A stretch of DNA of 24,699 nt from a virus. The notes beneath the pieces were generated by a model. That model was not told the origin of the DNA and ran no database searches. It saw only the letters and a list, made by a program, of their open reading frames with translations. The stretch covers positions 1 through 24,699 of IMG/VR virus record IMGVR_UViG_3300025828_004436; one strand, written 5' to 3'. The translations under genes and the position numbers were made by a program. The stretch's first letter is position 1; each line of letters opens with the position of its first letter. Below, one piece after another: positions 7,267 to 15,106 of the stretch.

Positions 7267-7658
7267 AAGAACAAGCCAACAAGGCCAGCAAGATGATATG
7301 GGTAACATTCCGTAAGGAAGGTATCCACAAGTATCCTGCGGCACTGGACGATCCCAAACTGGCCACAGGCGATGAGTATGATGTCTCATTCCTGGGACAC
7401 CCACACAGGCACATATTCCACTTCAAGGTAGCGATAGAGGTGTTCCATGATGACAGGGACATCGAGTTTATACAGTTCAAGAGATGGATGGAGAACATGT
7501 ACGCGGATGGCACGATGAAGTTAGATTACAAATCCTGTGAGATGATATCAGATGATCTATATGTTGCGATAGCGAAAAGATATCCAGGCAGACGGATCGA
7601 GATAGATGTCGCCGAGGATGGGGAGAACGGATCACACGCGGTATATGAAAGAGATTAG
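7233..7658 (+). CDS. QueD/6-pyruvoyl-tetrahydropterin synthase-like T-fold protein (candidate)
   Basis: A 141-residue protein with a layout like QueD/PTPS: a His in a strand (FRKEGIHKYPAA, H32), an HPHRH cluster at 56-60 leading into a strand (IFHFKVAIEV), then IEFIQFKRW at 77-85 (compare the VIDFxxLK segment), KSCEMISDDL at 100-109 (compare PTSENLA), and a final strand VAEDGENGS at 126-134 (compare the VxET strand). H32 and two of the HPHRH histidines could bind zinc. The catalytic Cys expected between the two His sites is absent; the only Cys is C102. QueD makes 6-carboxytetrahydropterin between FolE and QueE, both encoded in this window. The ATG at 7233 has AGGAG at 7223-7227; ATG 7293 (MIWVTF) is an alternative. 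It might instead be a T-fold protein with another role. Confidence 0.4.
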   Translation: MDTEQQHDQALKEQANKASKMIWVTFRKEGIHKYPAALDDPKLATGDEYDVSFLGHPHRHIFHFKVAIEVFHDDRDIEFIQFKRWMENMYADGTMKLDYKSCEMISDDLYVAIAKRYPGRRIEIDVAEDGENGSHAVYERD

Positions 7659-7965
7659 CATAAAAGAAAAGAGAGCCACAACCAGACAGGGATACCTACC
7701 CGTGGAGGGCGGTGGACTTAACGCTTCGTACTCCACAGTGGACGCGGTGGCTAACATATGCGCCACGGCGGGAAATTTGGGTATGAAGTACGGTAAGGAT
7801 TTCATCTGGTCACACACGGACTACGATGACAACATGGACGAGTGCATCAATCTGTTGGTGAAGGAAGACAAGTACGAAACATTCCTGCACCTGACCCTAC
7901 AGAACGAACACAGGATCAAACACACAACAAAGGGCAAAATAAAACTCACAAAGGAGAGAAGATAA
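7645..7965 (+). CDS. Small protein of unknown function
   Basis: A 106-residue protein starting at an ATG that overlaps the end of the QueD-like gene by 14 bases; the upstream in-frame start at 7606 is deep in that gene and less likely. The N-terminus is basic (KEISIKEKRATTRQG), followed by a Gly-rich loop and a helix (YSTVDAVANICATAGNLG), an acidic stretch (TDYDDNMDECINLL) and a Lys-rich tail. I recognise no family. Its tight coupling to the two genes before it and to the peroxiredoxin after it (the next ATG follows the stop directly) puts it firmly in the operon. Confidence 0.62.
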   Translation: MKEISIKEKRATTRQGYLPVEGGGLNASYSTVDAVANICATAGNLGMKYGKDFIWSHTDYDDNMDECINLLVKEDKYETFLHLTLQNEHRIKHTTKGKIKLTKERR

Positions 7966-8535
7966 ATGAGAGTACCATACACAAATTTCAAAACCCGGAC
8001 GGGCGATAATGATGCCGTAGGCGGTTGCACGTTCATAGGAGGCGAATGGAAGGAAGTGGACACGACGGAGATATTTGACAATAAGAAAGTCGTTGTTTTC
8101 GCATTACCAGGAGCATTCACTCCAACTTGTAGTTCACAACAACTACCAGGATACGAAGAGAAATACGACGAGCTTAAAGCACTGGGCATAGACGAAGTAT
8201 ATTGCCTGTCAGTTAACGATGCGTTCGTAATGAACGCTTGGTTCAGGGACGAAAAGATCGAGAAGGTCAAACCAATAGGAGACGGAGAAGGCGTGTTCAC
8301 ACAAGGAATGGGCATGTTGGTCAACAAACCAAAACAGGGCTTTGGCATGAGATCATGGAGATATTCGATGCTGGTGGACAACGGAGAGGTCGTGAAAACC
8401 TTTGTTGAGGAAGGCAAGAACAATGCCAGCGACGACAACGATCCGTTTGAAGTGTCAGACGTGGACACTATGATTGATTACCTTAAAAGTCAATCTATTA
8501 CTAACACAGCGAAAGTGGAAGAAACGGTATCATAG
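7966..8535 (+). CDS. Peroxiredoxin, type II / Prx5 group
   Basis: A 189-residue thioredoxin-fold peroxidase. The signature PGAFTPTCSSQQLPGYEE lies at 48-65 with peroxidatic C55; C80 in VYCLSVNDAFVMNAW is placed like the second Cys of type II peroxiredoxins and could form the disulfide. The enzyme reduces hydrogen peroxide or alkyl hydroperoxides using host thioredoxin or glutaredoxin. The N-terminus is short and cytosolic, without a signal peptide; the C-terminus has a 25-residue Asp/Thr-rich extension past the domain. AGGAGAG just before the stop of the upstream gene serves as ribosome binding site. Found in a phage, it is an auxiliary metabolic gene that may protect the infected cell, or its oxygen-sensitive radical SAM enzymes, from oxidation (inference). 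Confidence 0.92.
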   Translation: MRVPYTNFKTRTGDNDAVGGCTFIGGEWKEVDTTEIFDNKKVVVFALPGAFTPTCSSQQLPGYEEKYDELKALGIDEVYCLSVNDAFVMNAWFRDEKIEKVKPIGDGEGVFTQGMGMLVNKPKQGFGMRSWRYSMLVDNGEVVKTFVEEGKNNASDDNDPFEVSDVDTMIDYLKSQSITNTAKVEETVS

Positions 8536-8537
8536 TA

Positions 8538-8723
8538 ATGAGTTGGGACGGCAAATCCAGACCCAGCAACAACAAGTACCGTAGCAACTGGGATGATATT
8601 TTCAAGAAGAAGAGTTGTCCCTGTGGCAGATCCCCCACTGGTAAGTGTATAGGCTGGCATGGATTGACAGAAGAACAATATCAAGTTAAACTAGCAGAGT
8701 GGAAAGAAAAGAATGCTGATTAG
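8538..8723 (+). CDS. Small Cys-rich, probable zinc-binding protein
   Basis: A 61-residue protein with C27, C29 and C37 followed by H41 (KSCPCGRSPTGKCIGWHGL), a spacing that could hold one zinc ion. The rest is charged and helical at the C-terminus (EEQYQVKLAEWKEK). Short proteins with a CPCG..GKCxGWHGL core look familiar from marine phages, but I cannot give a function. It begins two bases after the peroxiredoxin stop and its end overlaps the next gene by 11 bases. Confidence 0.6.
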   Translation: MSWDGKSRPSNNKYRSNWDDIFKKKSCPCGRSPTGKCIGWHGLTEEQYQVKLAEWKEKNAD

Positions 8724-9018
8724 ACTAATCTTCGAACCAGAACCCAACGTAAACGTTAACCATGACAGGATGTTCGATTACTATTCAGAAAATTACCTCA
8801 GCGACTTCAACACCACATGGGGTGGAACGATCGTAATGGATAACTTTGAGAAGAAGCATTTCAAACAAGAGCCATGCTATCAAAGGTACATTCCTAGTAA
8901 TCAAGGCACACAAGAAATGTTAGATAACATACTAGACTATCTAAATACTAATCCAATGGCAGGCTATCATACGCATGTCTACATTAGCAAAGGCGGAAAT
9001 GAAGAAAAGGTTAGATAA
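8713..9018 (+). CDS. Hypothetical protein
   Basis: A 101-residue protein of unknown family. It starts inside the end of the Cys-rich gene (GGAAAG at about 8700 as a weak ribosome site). It is rich in Asn, Tyr and Asp, with one Cys and no membrane segment; a YHTHVYISKGG strand closes the C-terminus. Base composition shifts to AT-rich from here through the radical SAM gene, so this gene probably entered together with it. Confidence 0.58.
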   Translation: MLIRLIFEPEPNVNVNHDRMFDYYSENYLSDFNTTWGGTIVMDNFEKKHFKQEPCYQRYIPSNQGTQEMLDNILDYLNTNPMAGYHTHVYISKGGNEEKVR

Positions 9019-9023
9019 TTTAG

Positions 9024-10169
9024 ATGTCACGACGGGTATTAGATAAAAATTTCTGTGTCATACCATGGACTGGGTTTGAAGTGGAGCCCGATGGTGGTGT
9101 CAAGAACTGTATCATTAGCAAAGACACAATAGGGAATCTCAATAACGAAAGCATCCAAGACATAATAAAAAAAAATACTCCCATAAAAAAGCAGATGATG
9201 GAGGGAGAGTTTCCAAACAGTTGTAGTGGATGTTACCTACATGAGAAACACAGAATCAAGGATTTTGCTTCTATAAGCAGTAGATTGTACTATGCCAAAG
9301 AAGTCACTCCTCACATTTCTAAAGATCTACTAGAAGATCCTGAAAACTTTGAACTTCGACACGTTGATGTGAGATGGTCTAATAAGTGTAACTATGCCTG
9401 TGTATATTGTAGTCCACTCTATAGTAGTAAATGGGAAACAGAATTAGGCATGAAGCCAAAGAAGAATTCAAACAATAATCTTAAAGAATATCTTTATTCC
9501 AATATTAAACGGCTTAAAAACGTTTATCTTGCAGGTGGCGAGCCTATGCTCATGAAACAAAACAAAGAGTTCCTTGAACTACTTTTGAAAGATAATCCAG
9601 AGGTGCACATTAGAGTCAACACAAACCTTAGTAAAACAACAACCGGGGTATTTGATCTTTTATGCCAATTCAAAAATGTACACTGGACAATTAGTGTGGA
9701 ATCCATAGAGGATGAGTTTGAGTACATCAGATTCAATGGGGTTTGGAAGGACTTTCTCGACAATCTCAAGATCATTCGGAATATCAAGGATCATAAGATA
9801 TCATTCAACATGCTGTACTTTATATTGAACTACAAATCAATATTCAACACAATAGAACTTCTTCAATCAATGGGTTTCCATAACAACAGTTTTGTACTAG
9901 GTCCATTATACACTCCAGAGTCTCTGAATATCTTAAACTTACCAGCCAAAATACTTGATACGTGCAAAGCTCTTTTTAAAGAGCAGATAGATAAAAAACC
10001 AGGATTTCTTTTGCAGAACAGTTACGAAAATGTACTTTCTTATTTGACTGAAACAGAATTTCATGCTAATATAGAAAGTACTAGACAGAGATTAAAAACT
10101 ATGGATCTAAGAAGAAATAACAACAGCAGGACAATATTTCCTAAATTATATGAAGAGGTATTAAATTGA
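9024..10169 (+). CDS. Radical SAM protein with N-terminal SPASM/twitch-like Cys region
   Basis: A 381-residue protein. The radical SAM cluster motif is CNYACVYC (C122, C126, C129), after a WSNK strand and followed by the usual VYLAGGEPMLM Gly-Glu motif near 172-182. Unusually, an Fe-S-type Cys region precedes it: C11 (FCVIPWTGFEVEPDG), C29, C67 and C70 (NSCSGCYLHEK), as in twitch/SPASM auxiliary-cluster domains placed at the N-terminus. Such proteins modify peptides or sugars; the substrate here is unknown. The next gene, a glycosyltransferase, starts at a TTG inside its stop (TTGA). The DNA is AT-rich with a run of nine A at 9167-9175 that keeps frame. It likely forms one unit with the glycosyltransferase. 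Confidence 0.85.
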   Translation: MSRRVLDKNFCVIPWTGFEVEPDGGVKNCIISKDTIGNLNNESIQDIIKKNTPIKKQMMEGEFPNSCSGCYLHEKHRIKDFASISSRLYYAKEVTPHISKDLLEDPENFELRHVDVRWSNKCNYACVYCSPLYSSKWETELGMKPKKNSNNNLKEYLYSNIKRLKNVYLAGGEPMLMKQNKEFLELLLKDNPEVHIRVNTNLSKTTTGVFDLLCQFKNVHWTISVESIEDEFEYIRFNGVWKDFLDNLKIIRNIKDHKISFNMLYFILNYKSIFNTIELLQSMGFHNNSFVLGPLYTPESLNILNLPAKILDTCKALFKEQIDKKPGFLLQNSYENVLSYLTETEFHANIESTRQRLKTMDLRRNNNSRTIFPKLYEEVLN

Positions 10170-11335
10170 AAATATTTTACATGGGTCTAGAGCCCTACGA
10201 AGGCAGATACACACTACAGTTACAGGATTGGACGGAGAGAGCATACAAGAAAAGAGGAATAGATTATGTCGTTGTTCCAGGTACTACAATCGATGACACC
10301 AAGGCTATTAGTGTTGGACAGGTGCTAGACGCACATGGCAGAAGTTATTTTGGCATGAGTCAGATGATGAACCTGGTACAGATGATGAGGAACGGTGAGG
10401 TCACCAATAAGGACATCATATTCTTTGAAGACATGTTTCAACCGGGCATGGAATCTCTTCCATACATATTGAACCAAGTCGAAGACAAACATAGACCCAC
10501 CATATACCTGAGATGTTTGGCGCAGGCTATAGATCCTGATGACTTTGTACACGTTTGGGGCATGAGCAAGTGGATGAGCATGTATGAACAGATGTGTAAT
10601 GAGATTCCTAACGTGAACATATTGGCTACGAATGAGGAGATGGTGGCACACATGAGGATAGCCAACTGGTCGGCTCCCATATACAACATATCAGGCCTGA
10701 GCTTCGGCAAGGAAGAGGTAAGGAGTAGAGTTGAAAATATCAAGCCATTCTTTGAACGTAAGATGAGGGTAATATTTGGTGCGAGGTGGGATCAAGAGAA
10801 ACAACCACAATTCTTCATGGATCTAGCAACAAAATTTAAAGAAACACATCCAGATGTTGAATTTGCGATATGCCAAGGGGGTCCTTTGAGATCTAACAAT
10901 CAATTCTATGTGGACGAGGCCAAACACCTAGCCAAAGAAGGCATACTGACCATACACGAGAACTTGAAGAAGAATGAGTACTACGAGATACTAGCTGATT
11001 CGAGGGTGATGTTCAACTGTGCGTTACAGGACTGGGTGTCAAACACAGTCAGTGAAGCAGACTCACTTGGATGTAATACATTGTTCCCAGCATACAGATC
11101 ATTTCCAGAGACTTTCGCAAATGACCACACAAGACTATATGTTCCATGGTCACAACAGGACGCCATGAATAAACTGGAAACGCTATTAAGCAAACCATCC
11201 CCTAGTATAGGCAAGATATCCGATTGGACCAACGGTACCATAGACAGGATGATTGACATTATGACAGGCAAGGGAGAACAATGGAGAAGAGATGGACAAC
11301 ACTACAGAACACCAGTATCAGAATCCAAGTATTAA
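10166..11335 (+). CDS. GT-B fold glycosyltransferase
   Basis: A 389-residue protein. The N-terminal half has a strand MKIFYMGLEP and a DIIFFEDMFQPG segment; the C-terminal nucleotide-sugar domain starts near 198 with MRVIFGARWDQEKQPQFF (the usual G-R-x-x-x-x-K site appears as ARWDQEKQ), then HPDVEFAICQGG, a YYEILADSRVMFNCA helix-strand unit and SEADSLGCNTLFPAY, matching the E-x-x-x-x-G-x-P element of GT4-like enzymes. The sugar and acceptor are unknown: virion protein, DNA base or a host surface polymer are all possible. It starts at TTG with GAGG seven bases or so upstream, overlapping the radical SAM stop by four bases. GalE follows and overlaps it, which suggests UDP-galactose as donor (inference). 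Confidence 0.72.
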   Translation: MKIFYMGLEPYEGRYTLQLQDWTERAYKKRGIDYVVVPGTTIDDTKAISVGQVLDAHGRSYFGMSQMMNLVQMMRNGEVTNKDIIFFEDMFQPGMESLPYILNQVEDKHRPTIYLRCLAQAIDPDDFVHVWGMSKWMSMYEQMCNEIPNVNILATNEEMVAHMRIANWSAPIYNISGLSFGKEEVRSRVENIKPFFERKMRVIFGARWDQEKQPQFFMDLATKFKETHPDVEFAICQGGPLRSNNQFYVDEAKHLAKEGILTIHENLKKNEYYEILADSRVMFNCALQDWVSNTVSEADSLGCNTLFPAYRSFPETFANDHTRLYVPWSQQDAMNKLETLLSKPSPSIGKISDWTNGTIDRMIDIMTGKGEQWRRDGQHYRTPVSESKY

Positions 11336-12323
11336 GGGCGTGAGCAAAGCCGTTCTGGTTACTGGCGGAGCCGGATACGTGGGCTCTCATACCTGTAAAC
11401 TGCTGGCAAAGAACGGATACACACCCATCACGGTGGACAGGCACTACAGAGAAAACCTTAAAACATACGGACCAACACATAACCTTCAACTGCCACAAGA
11501 GATGGATAGGCTTGATGAAATTATAAAAAGGTATAATATTACATCTTGTATACACTTCGCTGGTAGCACCAGCGTGCCAGAGAGCGTGTCCAACCCATCA
11601 TTGTACTACAAGAACAATTTCATCGTCACAGTGTCACTGCTGGACAAACTGATCGAGTGTGGCGTCAAGACATTCGTGTACAGTTCCAGCGCGGCCACCT
11701 ATGGTGATCCCGGAATGAAACTGTGCCGGGAGTCAGACCCCGCCAATCCCATCAGTGCCTACGGTGCCAGCAAACTCATGATGGAGATGCTGTGCAGGGA
11801 CTACCTGAGGGCATACGGATTGAGCAGTGTGGGACTGAGATACTTCAACGCCGCCGGTGCCGACCCAGAGGGTGAAGTGGGAGAACTGCGTGAAAAAGAG
11901 ACTCACATCATACCGTTGGCCATAGACGCCGCGAGGCAAGGTCGCACATTCAAGATATTTGGAGACCAGTACCCAACAGAGGACGGAACCTGTGTGAGAG
12001 ACTACGTCCATGTGATGGATCTGGCGGACGCACACATCAAGGCATTGAACTACGCCGCTGACAATCAAGTCGCAGAGGTGTTTAATCTGGGATCCGGTGC
12101 GCCTGCTTCTAACAAGCAATTGGTAGAAACAGTTCAGAAATACACCGGGGAGATGAACATAGAGATGCATGAGAACAGGCCCGGAGATCCAGCATACCTA
12201 GTGGCGGACATCACAAAGGTAAAGGCGACATTAGGATGGGAGCCCACGCAGAGTTCCATTGACAACGTGGTGTCTACTGCTGTACAATGGTATAACAACA
12301 CACACAAGAAGGAAATACAATGA
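11292..12323 (+). CDS. galE: UDP-glucose 4-epimerase
   Basis: A 343-residue extended short-chain dehydrogenase. NAD-binding GGAGYVGSH at 25-33, IHFAGSTSVPES at about 88-99, the Ser of YSSSAATYG at 130-138, catalytic YGASK at 157-161 and the LRYFNAAGADPEGEVGE segment are all as in GalE, which interconverts UDP-glucose and UDP-galactose. The ATG at 11292 has GGAG at 11283-11286 and overlaps the glycosyltransferase by 44 bases; a GTG at 11340, just after that gene's stop, would give a start closer to the usual GalE length and cannot be ruled out. Length is near the usual 338. It likely supplies the sugar for the adjacent glycosyltransferase. Confidence 0.93.
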   Translation: MDNTTEHQYQNPSIKGVSKAVLVTGGAGYVGSHTCKLLAKNGYTPITVDRHYRENLKTYGPTHNLQLPQEMDRLDEIIKRYNITSCIHFAGSTSVPESVSNPSLYYKNNFIVTVSLLDKLIECGVKTFVYSSSAATYGDPGMKLCRESDPANPISAYGASKLMMEMLCRDYLRAYGLSSVGLRYFNAAGADPEGEVGELREKETHIIPLAIDAARQGRTFKIFGDQYPTEDGTCVRDYVHVMDLADAHIKALNYAADNQVAEVFNLGSGAPASNKQLVETVQKYTGEMNIEMHENRPGDPAYLVADITKVKATLGWEPTQSSIDNVVSTAVQWYNNTHKKEIQ

Positions 12324-13033
12324 GTGAGGACATTTTGAAGGACAGTTGGATGCCGGACGAGGCAGTCAGCAAGAGGATCAGGGACAGGATCAAGAAAGCG
12401 GGTAAGAGATTCCACGCAAATGACAACATAGCAGAATACATAGAGGATGGTGAGATTGATGAATTACAGGCAGAGGTGCAGGAGAAATTACAGGGTGTGT
12501 TGGACAGCCTCGTGATAGACACAGAAAACGATCACAATACGCAGGAGACAGCAAAGCGTGTGGCCAAGATGTACATCAGAGAAACATTCGGTGGTAGATT
12601 CAAACCAATGCCGAGGGTCACAAGTTTCCCCAACATGGGTTACAAAAGCATGTACACGTCTGGACCAATATCAATAAGATCGACATGTGCGCATCATTTC
12701 CAGAACATCGTGGGCAAGGCCTGGGTTGGTATCATCCCCAACGGTGAGGTCATTGGACTAAGCAAGTTCAATAGGATCGTACACCACATAGTGGAGAGAC
12801 CACAGATACAGGAAGAGATGACCACACAAATTGCTGAAGAATTGAAGAAGTACGCTAAGACTGAGAACATAGCGGTAGTGGTAAAAGCAGAACACCATTG
12901 TATGACACACAGGGGTGTCAGAGAGCATGAATCAGACATGACCACAGCGATAATGTTGGGTGCGTTCAAAGACGACCCGGCCACAAGGGACGAATTCTAC
13001 AAGATCTGCATGAGCATGAAGGGTCATGGATAA
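12320..13033 (+). CDS. folE: GTP cyclohydrolase I
   Basis: A 237-residue enzyme turning GTP into 7,8-dihydroneopterin triphosphate, the first step of both folate and 7-deazaguanine (preQ0) synthesis. Zinc ligands are C123 and H126 in STCAHHF and C194 in EHHCMTHRG. The IPNGEVIGLSKFNRI and ERPQIQEEMTTQI segments are standard. The N-terminal 60 residues are a charged, helical extension. The RGVREHESDMTT segment matches the family's RGV region. It overlaps the galE stop (ATGA), so is coupled. With dpdA, queE and the YhhQ transporter nearby, a role in preQ0 supply is more likely than folate. Confidence 0.95.
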   Translation: MSEDILKDSWMPDEAVSKRIRDRIKKAGKRFHANDNIAEYIEDGEIDELQAEVQEKLQGVLDSLVIDTENDHNTQETAKRVAKMYIRETFGGRFKPMPRVTSFPNMGYKSMYTSGPISIRSTCAHHFQNIVGKAWVGIIPNGEVIGLSKFNRIVHHIVERPQIQEEMTTQIAEELKKYAKTENIAVVVKAEHHCMTHRGVREHESDMTTAIMLGAFKDDPATRDEFYKICMSMKGHG

Positions 13034-13280
13034 GAAAAAGAAAACAACATTGACCTCAGACGGCATATACACCATTGACGACTGGAGCATGGGTGCCACT
13101 AACGTGGGTTCAGTGATAGACACTGCCACAGTTGATTTTGGCGACATTGGAAATTTGCAGATGGATTTCGATTATGATCGGAATCTCCGAGACAAGTACC
13201 CGGCACTGAAGGACGCGTGGGATCACTACAACAACGTCAAGAAGATGTGTGAGGCAAAGGAGCAAGAAGATGAGAATTAA
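13026..13280 (+). CDS. Small acidic phage protein of unknown function
   Basis: An 84-residue protein: basic first residues (MDKKKK), an acidic central region with many Asp, and a C-terminal helix (RDKYPALKDAWDHYNNVKKMCEAKEQEDE). I recognise no family beyond a general likeness to short T4-like phage proteins with a KYPAL..AW..Y helix. AAGGG at about 13018-13022 is a ribosome site. It overlaps folE by 8 bases and guaC by 11. Confidence 0.65.
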   Translation: MDKKKKTTLTSDGIYTIDDWSMGATNVGSVIDTATVDFGDIGNLQMDFDYDRNLRDKYPALKDAWDHYNNVKKMCEAKEQEDEN

Positions 13281-14319
13281 AGAAGACCTAAAACTGAATT
13301 TCGATGATGTGCTGATGGAACCCAAGCGCTCCACTTTGAGTTCGAGGAGAGATGTAGATATGACGAGGAAATTCAAGTTCCGTAACTCCGGCAAGATAAT
13401 GGAATTCACTCCGATATTCGCCAGTAACATGGACGGAGTGGGAACATTCTCAATGGCCAAGGTGCTACAGGAACACAAGATGATGACCGTGATAACAAAA
13501 TCAACCACCGTGGATCAGTGGAAGGAAGCAGTGGGATCGGGTCTGAGATTACAGAGTGTTTCGGTGTGTACCGGAACAAACAAGATATGGGATCCAGAGG
13601 CGGAAGACTACGCCAGGATGAAACAGGTACTGGACAGTTTCCCAGATGTCAAGATGATCACCATAGACGTGGCCAACGCATACCACCAGAACTTCGTGGA
13701 TTTCATAAAGATGGTCAGGGATGAATTCCCAGACAAGGTCATAGTTGCAGGCAACGTGGTCACACCAGAGATGGTGGAGGAACTGATCATAAACGGTGCG
13801 GACATGGTCAAGATCGGGATTGGTCCAGGTTCGGTGTGTACAACAAGGACAATGACCGGCATCGGCGTACCACAGTTCTCGGCGATCGTGGAATGCGCAG
13901 ACGCCGCCAATGGTGTTGATGGACACATAATGGCGGATGGCGGATGTGTGTGGCCCGGAGACATAGCCAAGGCGTTCGGTGGTGGGGCTCACGCTGTGAT
14001 GATAGGAGGAATGCTGGCAGGACACGACGAGTCTGAACAACCAGTTGTGGATGGCAAGGTAGAATTCTATGGCATGAGCTCGGACAGGGCTCGTGAGAAA
14101 CACGGCAAAAGAAAAGACGGATACAGGGGCAATGAAGGTAGATGGATCAGCCTACCATACAGGGGACCTGTGAATCCAACAGTGGAGGACATACTGGGCG
14201 GAGTGAGATCAGCGGCCACTTATATAGGTGCTAGAAGATTGAAGGACATGCCCAAGTGTGCCACATTCGTGAGGGTCAACAACAACATCAACAGGGTCTA
14301 TGAGCGTTACACCAAATAG
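13270..14319 (+). CDS. guaC: GMP reductase (IMPDH/GMPR family)
   Basis: A 349-residue TIM-barrel enzyme that reduces GMP to IMP and ammonia with NADPH. The catalytic loop GIGPGSVCTTR lies at 183-193 with C190. GMPR rather than IMPDH is supported by LNFDDVLMEPKRSTLSSR at the N-terminus, IDVANAYHQNFVDF, HIMADGGCVWPGDIAKAFG, FYGMSS and the GGVRSAATYIGARRLKD ending, by a length near 347, and by the absence of CBS domains. AAGGAG at 13257-13262 fixes the ATG at 13270; a longer in-frame start at 13249 is less likely. Its end overlaps a small membrane protein gene, and a phosphoribosyltransferase follows, together forming a purine recycling pair. Confidence 0.93.
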   Translation: MRIKEDLKLNFDDVLMEPKRSTLSSRRDVDMTRKFKFRNSGKIMEFTPIFASNMDGVGTFSMAKVLQEHKMMTVITKSTTVDQWKEAVGSGLRLQSVSVCTGTNKIWDPEAEDYARMKQVLDSFPDVKMITIDVANAYHQNFVDFIKMVRDEFPDKVIVAGNVVTPEMVEELIINGADMVKIGIGPGSVCTTRTMTGIGVPQFSAIVECADAANGVDGHIMADGGCVWPGDIAKAFGGGAHAVMIGGMLAGHDESEQPVVDGKVEFYGMSSDRAREKHGKRKDGYRGNEGRWISLPYRGPVNPTVEDILGGVRSAATYIGARRLKDMPKCATFVRVNNNINRVYERYTK

Positions 14320-14638
14320 AGTAGACGAGATCGAGGACAAGATCGAGGCACTGGAGGAGAGCCTCAGTTCGGTGCGGAAGGTCACACCCATACACGACAG
14401 CACATGGTATGTTAAATGGATATCTGTGGCGTTCGTGTGCGTGGCTGTTCTGTGCAGATCAGTCGAAGAGATACCTAAGATATTCGACGTCACGTTCTCA
14501 ATAGTAGGCACCGCCGGATGGTTATGGGTAGGATTTAAATGGCATGACAGGGCCTTGATCATACTGAACACCATACTACTGGCCATGCTGGTGTCTGGGG
14601 CGTTTAGATACTACCTAGGATACTTTGGATTGATATAA
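14300..14638 (+). CDS. Small membrane protein with N-terminal coiled coil
   Basis: A 112-residue protein. Residues 7-27 form a short charged coiled coil (VDEIEDKIEALEESLSSV); hydrophobic stretches follow near 38-54, 64-81 and 84-102, so two or three membrane helices. No known family is recognised. It starts within the end of guaC (AGGG just upstream) and its stop shares a base with the next ATG (TAATG). A role tied to the purine genes is possible only by position. Confidence 0.65.
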   Translation: MSVTPNRVDEIEDKIEALEESLSSVRKVTPIHDSTWYVKWISVAFVCVAVLCRSVEEIPKIFDVTFSIVGTAGWLWVGFKWHDRALIILNTILLAMLVSGAFRYYLGYFGLI

Positions 14639-15099
14639 TGGAAGAAGTTAAAAAAAGTTATTTCACAACCGGTCAGATGCGCAACGCACTGATACAGATC
14701 GAGGACAAGATGGTTCACAGCAACTGGATGCCAAGTGTGGTATTGGGCATCAACAGGGGTGGATGTATCCCGGGCGTGTACCTTTCACACAGGTTGAATG
14801 TGCCACATGAAGCACTAGACATAAGATTAAGAGATCACACCACCAAACCCGACCTACGTGTGTTGGAGAAGGCGTTCGCGTTCCAGAAGAAGATCCTGAT
14901 CATAGACGACATCAACGACTCCGGAGACACGTTCCAGTACATCCTGGACAATTTCGGCAAGCGAGAGGATCGCATAAGATTCGCCGCACTGATCAACAAC
15001 AAGCCCAGCCGTGTCAAAGTGGATTACCACGGATACGAGATCAACAAAGCGGAAGTGCCCGCATGGATAGTTTTCCCATGGGAGGAATGGGACAAATAA
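14638..15099 (+). CDS. Xanthine/guanine phosphoribosyltransferase-like enzyme
   Basis: A 153-residue type I phosphoribosyltransferase. The PRPP-binding motif ILIIDDINDSGDTF lies at 86-99, GINRGGCIPGVYLS at 37-50 forms the PPi loop, and the WIVFPWEEW ending (143-151) is the hallmark of Gpt-type enzymes, where the Trp and Pro help bind the purine. Length matches E. coli Gpt (152). It would turn guanine, xanthine or hypoxanthine plus PRPP into the nucleotide. It is the last gene of the long operon. With DpdA freeing guanine from DNA and GuaC converting GMP to IMP, it could recycle the released base. Confidence 0.85.
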   Translation: MEEVKKSYFTTGQMRNALIQIEDKMVHSNWMPSVVLGINRGGCIPGVYLSHRLNVPHEALDIRLRDHTTKPDLRVLEKAFAFQKKILIIDDINDSGDTFQYILDNFGKREDRIRFAALINNKPSRVKVDYHGYEINKAEVPAWIVFPWEEWDK

Positions 15100-15106
15100 C
15101 GTCAAA

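Noticed and set aside
7821-8468. A 215-codon - strand ORF across the peroxiredoxin gene
   Set aside because: The + strand peroxiredoxin is certain; the antisense product is Ser/Leu-rich, typical of a shadow.
13270-14319. IMP dehydrogenase as identity of the guaC gene
   Set aside because: No CBS domains, shorter length, and N- and C-terminal segments match GMP reductase rather than IMPDH.
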